From Bryobacterales bacterium (lineage in GTDB: Bacteria > Acidobacteriota > Terriglobia > Bryobacterales > Bryobacteraceae), in assembly GCA_003132905.1 (NCBI GenBank), contig PKZC01000434.1, forward strand, positions 14,651 through 33,338: a DNA stretch of 18,688 bases, written 5' to 3'. A program made the position numbers and the translations under genes. Positions 14,701-18,688 of this stretch are shown here, piece by piece (position 1 is the first letter of the stretch; the number at the start of each line of letters is the position of its first letter). Under the pieces are notes generated by a model. The model saw only the letters and a program-made list of their open reading frames with translations, did not search any database and was not told the DNA's origin.

Positions 14701-15140
14701 AGCCGGTGATACTGAACCTCGTCCCAGCCGCTCCTGGTGTTTTGTCCGCCAACGACGGCCCCACACCTCCCAGCGTGCAGAATGGCGCGCACCTCATCGC
14801 GCAGCACGCTGCCGATTTCTCGCTGGTATCTAGTTCCAATCCCTCCCAACCCGGTGAGTATCTCATCATGTACCTGGTCGGAATGGGAGTTACCAACCCC
14901 CTAGTGGCGTCGGGTGTGCAAACACCGTCTTCGCCGCTTTCTATCGTCACGCATGAACCCACCGTCACGGTTGGTTCGCAGCCCGCGACCATCGCCTTCG
15001 CCGGACTCACCCCGGGATTTGTCGGCCTCTACCAGATCAATTTCCAGGTCCCGTCCAGTGCTCCCTCGGGCGACGTTGAAGTTGACGTTATCCAAAACGG
15101 CGTTCCCGCCAACCCAACTTTGCTGCCGGTTTCTAACTGA
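11706..15140 (+). CDS. Giant secreted Ig/BACON-repeat protein with C-terminal TIGR03437 domain, paralog 2
   Basis: The protein has 1144 aa and is the longest of the three. AGGAGG 9 nt before the ATG fixes the start, giving an unusually long n-region (1-27) before the hydrophobic signal core (28-44, cut near LLAAA/P). Ig-like domains cover about 48-158, 160-251 and 254-340. The first contains an extra pair C89/C98 absent from the other paralogs; the second has C160/C190. Four BACON-like repeats (about 344-449, 454-553, 557-667, 673-777) are recognisable by PSWIAATP, SNWLTLGS and GSWLSVTP. The Ig-like domain at 790-893 keeps C795 and C829. TIGR03437 spans 908-1144, with QIDIQIP, YLIMYLVGMG and FAGLTPGFVGLYQINFQVP. 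It is closest to paralog 3, for example in the NGIVNVAYSQQI and NAEPPGIVN blocks. It is presumably exported and binds a surface or polymer; the ligand is unknown. Confidence 0.85.
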   Translation: MTHASLCKKTYKNTLGFPGSIVPTCRLFGFFILLLTTGNLLLAAAPLPTLITITTTSLPGGTVGAPYQNADGSTVQLKAKGGSGTYAWCYTVGGQMNCSGPPTPPVATLVYEGLSFNSDGTITGTPTTDGTISFSVYAENPHTQKNLSSPSTPTITITGCTSTTIAPSSPLPQGEVGVVYNSVQFMASGCGGPYTYAGSAPVGQNSYPSGLSVTSDGSLTGTPTVAGTFTIVVTAIDAYQDQTPAQYSITVVPPPSITTPSPLPNGIVNVAYSQQIAAAGGTPPYTFSMNAEPPGIVNVDPNAGVLHGTPAKTGTYSFNIGVTDSLGAQTVTPFQVTFVTVASQIQVMPLSLTFNASQNGNPPPPQAITLVPAIGATPPVNFTIVTDAGQSGTASPSWIAATPTSGTTPAGLVVSVNPATLAVGTYAARIQVLDPVGVPTDVPVTLNVTSATQQLTVAPVMLNFAALSSAPGNLMQNVLVSNTGGGSLPFNTSVVGNTSVIASVTASSNPSTPNAPAFLQVLVDTTGLQAGAYHNTILVSSSSGTTAIPVSLFIASSGPILGVNTSGVLFQAIQGGGSTQTQSIEVLNQGDSTSTVNWTASLVSGSNWLTLGSSSGTATAATPGLLTLALAPNATELAPSPYYAIVKITDSNSLNSPQYITAVLNLQPGSAALAPNLVPAGLFFTTTTGGAAPASQQVQVNASSSAPLTFNAAVTTADNGSWLSVTPASGNASGQTAGSIAISVDPTGLATGVYTGDVSVSIGAVLQSVNITFVVQNAAASTTTPSARPKAAAACTPTQLAITQTGIPNNFIVPAGWSAPLTVQINDDCGSPVTNANVIASLSNGDAPLYLIGDSLGNYSAIWQPGAANGNNMVVNFTAMAGTLQSGVAQLFGAVIPNPTPPPSLAPGGTLNNLNPVVGAPLAPGTIAQVYGSGLAASATSTGTLPLPIMFNNTFALVGSAQAPLYSLSNGQIDIQIPSELSAPQQVPVVLSVNNALTQPVILNLVPAAPGVLSANDGPTPPSVQNGAHLIAQHAADFSLVSSSNPSQPGEYLIMYLVGMGVTNPLVASGVQTPSSPLSIVTHEPTVTVGSQPATIAFAGLTPGFVGLYQINFQVPSSAPSGDVEVDVIQNGVPANPTLLPVSN

Positions 15141-15149
15141 TAAATTCCA

Positions 15150-15312
15150 GGTACGGTTAGTACCCCCTTAGTACTGGCTTGCATCTGGATTGAAATAAAG
15201 GTTCGATAAAATACGCTAGGGTAAAGGGGCGGTGGAACGATCGCGCGGCATGCTACGTCCACAATGATCGTCAAGCGATCCTTTGAAAAGCCATTGGAAA
15301 TGGCCGCTTAAT
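15150..15312 (+). promoter_or_regulatory. Upstream region of paralog 3 with conserved blocks and candidate promoter
   Basis: A GGTAC/GTACC hairpin (15150-15164) is followed by TAGTACTG (15169), CTTGCATCT (15178-15186), TTC-TAAAAT (15202-15212), GGGTA (15219-15223) and TCAAGCGATCCTTTGAAAAG (15271-15290). The order and spacing mirror the region before paralog 2, and the last block mirrors the -35 region of paralog 1. The best core promoter is TTGAAA (15283-15288), 18 nt, CTTAAT (15307-15312); its -10 is weak (four of six). It would start transcription near 15319, giving a leader of about 15 nt with no Shine-Dalgarno sequence. Confidence 0.45.
15290..15304. promoter_or_regulatory. Inverted repeat between candidate -35 and -10, possible operator
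   Basis: GCCATT-gga-AATGGC is a perfect 6-bp inverted repeat. It lies inside the 18-nt spacer between TTGAAA and CTTAAT upstream of paralog 3, a classic position for a repressor or MerR-type activator. It is followed at once by the palindrome TTAATTAA (15308-15315). Confidence 0.4.
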
Positions 15313-15333
15313 TAAGATTTAGTGACAAACTAA

Positions 15334-18300
15334 ATGAAAACAGCCTGGCAATCCCTCAGCCTGATTTTTTTGCTTCTTACCGCCTCTCGCCCATTGCTTC
15401 GAGCCGACAACCCACCTGTCGTGATAACTGCCGGTTCGCTCTCGGATGGCATGGTCGGACAGGATTACTTGACGCCGGACGAAGAAACCGTTCAACTAAA
15501 TGCCACCGGCGGCAGCAACACAGGCACCTATGAGTGGACTTATAGTAACTTCAGCGTCACAGTCGCCACGGACGGAACGTATAACGGGCTGTCGTTCAAT
15601 GCCGATGGAACGATCTCGGGCATCCCCCTTACCTCGGGAGCGCTCACGTTTTCGGCACAAGCTCAGGACCCCTATACGAACCAACTCAGCAGCATGGTTC
15701 AGTTCTCGATCCCGATCGCGGGTTGCACGTCGGTCACCCTCTCGCCCAGCTCGCCATTGCCGCCAGGAGAAGTAGGCGTTCCCTATACGCAGTTTCAATT
15801 TTCTGCTTCCGGTTGCACGGGTCCCTATACTTATTCGGTAGCCGGGCTGAACTTCGGCCAGAATTCGTACCCATCGGGTCTCTCGGTGACCGGCGCAGGA
15901 CTGTTTGGCGGAACTCCAACCGTTGCAGGAACCTTCAACATTGTGGTGACGGCCACCGACCCCACCCAGAACCAAACGCCGACGCAATACACCATTACGA
16001 TTAACCCACCGCCCTCCATCAGCACGTCCTCACCGCTGCCAAACGGGATTGTGAACGTCGCATACTCGCAGCAGATCACGGCTGTAGGCGGAACGCCCCC
16101 CTACACTTTTTCGATGAATGCCGAACCACCGGGGATCGTCAACATCGACCCCAACGCCGGCGTTTTATATGGGACCCCATCCAAGGCAGGGACATACTCG
16201 TTCAATATTGGCGTGACCGATAGCTTGGGCGTCCAAACCGTATCCCCATTCCAGGTAACTTTTGTGACCGTGGCCTCTCAGATTCAAGCCACACCGCTGG
16301 CTCTCACGTTCAATGCAGGTCTCAACGGCATTTCCCCGCCCCCGCAGGCCATCACCCTGGCGCCTGCCAATGGCGCGACGCCGCCAGTGACTTTTACCGT
16401 TGTCGCTGACGCGGGTCAAAGTGGGACGGCTGCGCCGTCGTGGATCGCAGTTACTCCAACCAGCGGAACCGCGCCGGCGGGTCTGATAGTCTCAGTCACT
16501 CCCGGCACTATGGCCGTGGGAACTTACACCGCGCGCATTCAGATTTTGGATCCCCTGGGAGTTCCTACCAATGTGCCGGTCACGCTCAACGTCACCAGCG
16601 CAACCGAGCAATTGAGTATCGCTCCGCCAGTGCTGAATTTTGCAGCCCTGTCATCCGCCCCCGGGAATTTCAGTCAGAATCTGCTGGTGTCCAATAGTGG
16701 CGGTGTCTCGCTCCCCTTCAATACCTCGGTAGTCGGTGGCAATGCCCTGATTGCCAGCGTTACCACGAGTTCCAGCCCCACCAACCCGAACTCACCCACT
16801 CTCCTGCAAGTGCAAGTGAACACCGACGGGCTGCAGGTGGGTGCGTATCACAACACCATCCTCGTTTCCTCTTCTTCGGGAACCACCGAGATACCTGTCT
16901 CGCTATTTGTCGCCGCTAGCGGTCCTATTCTAGCTGTGAACACGTCCGGCGTCTTGTTCCAGGCCATCGAAGGCGGCGGATCCACGGCTACACGCACTAT
17001 AGAAATCCTCAATCGAGGCGATTCCAGTTCCACCGTGAATTGGACCGCCAGCTTGGTCAGCGGATCGAACTGGCTGAGCTTGGTTTCCTCCAGTGGAACG
17101 GCGACAGCCGCCGCTCCGGGCGTTCTCACGCTGGCGCTTGCGCCAAACGCCACGCAACTTACCCCGGGGCCTTACTACGCGATTGTTAAAATCGCGGATT
17201 CCAATTCCTCGAATTCGCCGCAATATGTGACGGCGGTGTTGAACCTTCAAGCGAGTGCCGCCGTTCCCCAGCCCGATCTCGTCCCTGGCGGCCTGTTCTT
17301 CACCGCGGCAGCAGGCGGAGATGCGCCGTCGGCGCAGCAAGTCCAGATCAACGCGAGCAGCGCTTCGCCGGTCACGTTCCTCGTCGCTGCCAACACCGGC
17401 GGCACTGGGACTTGGCTGAGTGCAACTCCCACCTCTGGTAGTGCCAGCGGACAAACGCCCGGCTCGATCGCAATATCGGTGGATCCTACAAGCCTTGCGG
17501 CGGGCATCTACACGGGCAATGTCAGCGTCTCCATCGGCGCGATGATGCAATCCATCAACGTCACTTTCGTCGTGCAGAATACCGCCTCATCTTCGAGCGC
17601 CAAGCCCCAAGCCGCCGGTAGTACGGCTAGCCAAGTGGCAATCACCGAAACTGGTCTGCCCAATAACTTTGTCGTCCCCGCTGGGTGGCCTGCTACATTG
17701 AATGTCCAACTCAACGATGATTGCGGCGCGCCAGTGACCAATGGGAATGTTGTCGCGAGTCTGTCCAATGGCGACGCGCCGCTCAGCTTAATCGGCGACT
17801 CGCTCGGCAACTATTCCGCCACCTGGCAGCCCGGCTCAGCCAACGGAAATAATATGCTGGTTACCTTCAACGCCTATGCGGGCAAGTTACAATCCGGCAC
17901 GGCGCAACTCTTCGGTCAATTGGTGCCCAACCTGACGCCCCCGCCGACGCTCGCTCCCGGTGGAACGCTCAACAACCTCAACCCCGTGGTGGGCGCGCCG
18001 TTGTCGCCGGGAACCATCGCGCAAGTCTATGGCTCGGGTCTCGCTCCGAACTCCGTCAACACCGGCGTACTTCCATTGCCCACCACCTTCAACAACACAT
18101 TCGCCTTGGTCGGCTCCGAGCAAGCTCCGCTGTATTCGTTGAGCAACGGTCAGATCGACATTCAGATCCCCAACGAACTCAGCGCCAATCAACAAATCCC
18201 CGTTCTTCTCAGCGTCAACAATGCGCTCACGCTACCGGTGATGCTCGACGTAGTTCCCGCCACGCCCGGCGTATTATCGGCCAACGACGGCCCCACGCCG

Positions 18301-18672
18301 CCCAATGTGCAGAACGGCGCGCACATCATCGCGCAGCACGCCGCCGATTTCTCGCTGGTTTCAAGCTCGCATCCGGCGAAACCCGGTGAATATTTAGTTA
18401 TGTACCTGGTTGGAATGGGTGCCACTGATCCCGCTGTTGTTTCGGGCACGCAAACACCTGCATCGCCGCTTGCAAAGGTCACGAATCAGCCGACCGTCAC
18501 CGTAAGTTCGCAGCCTGCGATCGTAGCATTCGCCGGACTCACGCCCGGTTTCGTCGGTCTGTATCAGATCAATTTCCAAGTGCCGTCCAGCGTGGCTTCA
18601 GGCGTCGTGGAAGTAGATGTAACACAAAATGGCGTAGCCGCCAACCCGACCCTGCTGCCGGTTTCAGACTAG
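15334..18672 (+). CDS. Giant secreted Ig/BACON-repeat protein with C-terminal TIGR03437 domain, paralog 3
   Basis: The protein has 1112 aa. A short signal peptide (1-24, cut at LLRA/D) supports the ATG at 15334, although no Shine-Dalgarno sequence precedes it, unlike paralog 2. Ig-like domains lie at about 28-128, 131-223 and 226-311; the second has C131/C161. Four BACON-like repeats follow (about 315-421, 426-525, 528-638, 644-748), with PSWIAVTP, SNWLSLVS and GTWLSATP. In the extra Ig-like domain (760-863) the second cysteine, C797, is kept, but its partner is Ser763 (codon AGT, 17620-17622), one base from Cys. TIGR03437 spans 877-1112 and is complete, ending YQINFQVP and NPTLLPVSD. It is most similar to paralog 2 over its whole length, so these two probably arose by the later duplication. 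It is a secreted protein of unknown ligand; only 16 bases remain after its stop. Confidence 0.85.
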   Translation: MKTAWQSLSLIFLLLTASRPLLRADNPPVVITAGSLSDGMVGQDYLTPDEETVQLNATGGSNTGTYEWTYSNFSVTVATDGTYNGLSFNADGTISGIPLTSGALTFSAQAQDPYTNQLSSMVQFSIPIAGCTSVTLSPSSPLPPGEVGVPYTQFQFSASGCTGPYTYSVAGLNFGQNSYPSGLSVTGAGLFGGTPTVAGTFNIVVTATDPTQNQTPTQYTITINPPPSISTSSPLPNGIVNVAYSQQITAVGGTPPYTFSMNAEPPGIVNIDPNAGVLYGTPSKAGTYSFNIGVTDSLGVQTVSPFQVTFVTVASQIQATPLALTFNAGLNGISPPPQAITLAPANGATPPVTFTVVADAGQSGTAAPSWIAVTPTSGTAPAGLIVSVTPGTMAVGTYTARIQILDPLGVPTNVPVTLNVTSATEQLSIAPPVLNFAALSSAPGNFSQNLLVSNSGGVSLPFNTSVVGGNALIASVTTSSSPTNPNSPTLLQVQVNTDGLQVGAYHNTILVSSSSGTTEIPVSLFVAASGPILAVNTSGVLFQAIEGGGSTATRTIEILNRGDSSSTVNWTASLVSGSNWLSLVSSSGTATAAAPGVLTLALAPNATQLTPGPYYAIVKIADSNSSNSPQYVTAVLNLQASAAVPQPDLVPGGLFFTAAAGGDAPSAQQVQINASSASPVTFLVAANTGGTGTWLSATPTSGSASGQTPGSIAISVDPTSLAAGIYTGNVSVSIGAMMQSINVTFVVQNTASSSSAKPQAAGSTASQVAITETGLPNNFVVPAGWPATLNVQLNDDCGAPVTNGNVVASLSNGDAPLSLIGDSLGNYSATWQPGSANGNNMLVTFNAYAGKLQSGTAQLFGQLVPNLTPPPTLAPGGTLNNLNPVVGAPLSPGTIAQVYGSGLAPNSVNTGVLPLPTTFNNTFALVGSEQAPLYSLSNGQIDIQIPNELSANQQIPVLLSVNNALTLPVMLDVVPATPGVLSANDGPTPPNVQNGAHIIAQHAADFSLVSSSHPAKPGEYLVMYLVGMGATDPAVVSGTQTPASPLAKVTNQPTVTVSSQPAIVAFAGLTPGFVGLYQINFQVPSSVASGVVEVDVTQNGVAANPTLLPVSD

Positions 18673-18688
18673 TACATCGTACAGATAG

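Noticed and set aside
15150..15164. Intrinsic terminator after paralog 2
   Set aside because: The GGTAC/GTACC stem is only 5 bp and is followed by CCCCTTAG, not a T-run; it belongs to a block shared with the region before paralog 2.

Overview
The window looks like a chromosomal segment of an Acidobacteriota member of the Solibacter/Bryobacterales type. The evidence is the co-occurrence of two families named for this group: two proteins of the acidobacterial VWFA-related type (TIGR03436) and four copies of the 'Solibacter C-terminal' domain (TIGR03437). The DNA is GC-rich with dense coding. I see no RNA genes, CRISPR arrays, transposases or integrases. Family names come from reading the translated sequence; no database search was run.

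Layout. (1) 2-190 (+) is the C-terminal end of diaminopimelate decarboxylase. It converges, with a 2-bp gap, on (2) a compact five-gene run on the minus strand, read from 4093 down to 193: a rhodanese, a small secreted protein that is essentially one TIGR03437 domain, a 134-aa single-helix membrane protein, a polytopic GT-C-like membrane protein (the stop and start of the last two overlap as ATGA), and a secreted VirB10/TrbI-like protein with a glycine zipper. (3) A 54-bp divergent gap separates this run from two plus-strand VWFA-related exported proteins (4148-5950 and 5947-7920), also joined by an ATGA overlap. (4) The right-hand 10.6 kb holds three giant secreted paralogs (1097, 1144 and 1112 aa) in tandem. 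Each has a signal peptide, three Ig-like He_PIG-type domains, four BACON-like beta-sandwich repeats, one further Ig-like domain with a Cys pair (broken in the third paralog) and a C-terminal TIGR03437 domain. Paralogs 2 and 3 resemble each other most.

The intergenic regions of the right half are structured. A good sigma70-type promoter and a 10-bp direct repeat with 20-bp phasing precede paralog 1. A 114-bp element of five heptamers facing five inverted heptamers lies between paralogs 1 and 2. Paralogs 2 and 3 share three ordered upstream sequence blocks, two of which have the same 38-bp spacing, and parts of this set also precede paralog 1. Regulatory DNA therefore seems to have been duplicated with the genes.

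As a working picture, nearly every gene right of 193 encodes an envelope or exported protein. The right side may be an expanding surface or exoprotein locus (adhesion or polymer binding). The VWFA pair could be its partner or a separate two-gene unit. Function is unproven for all of the TIGR03436 and TIGR03437 proteins.
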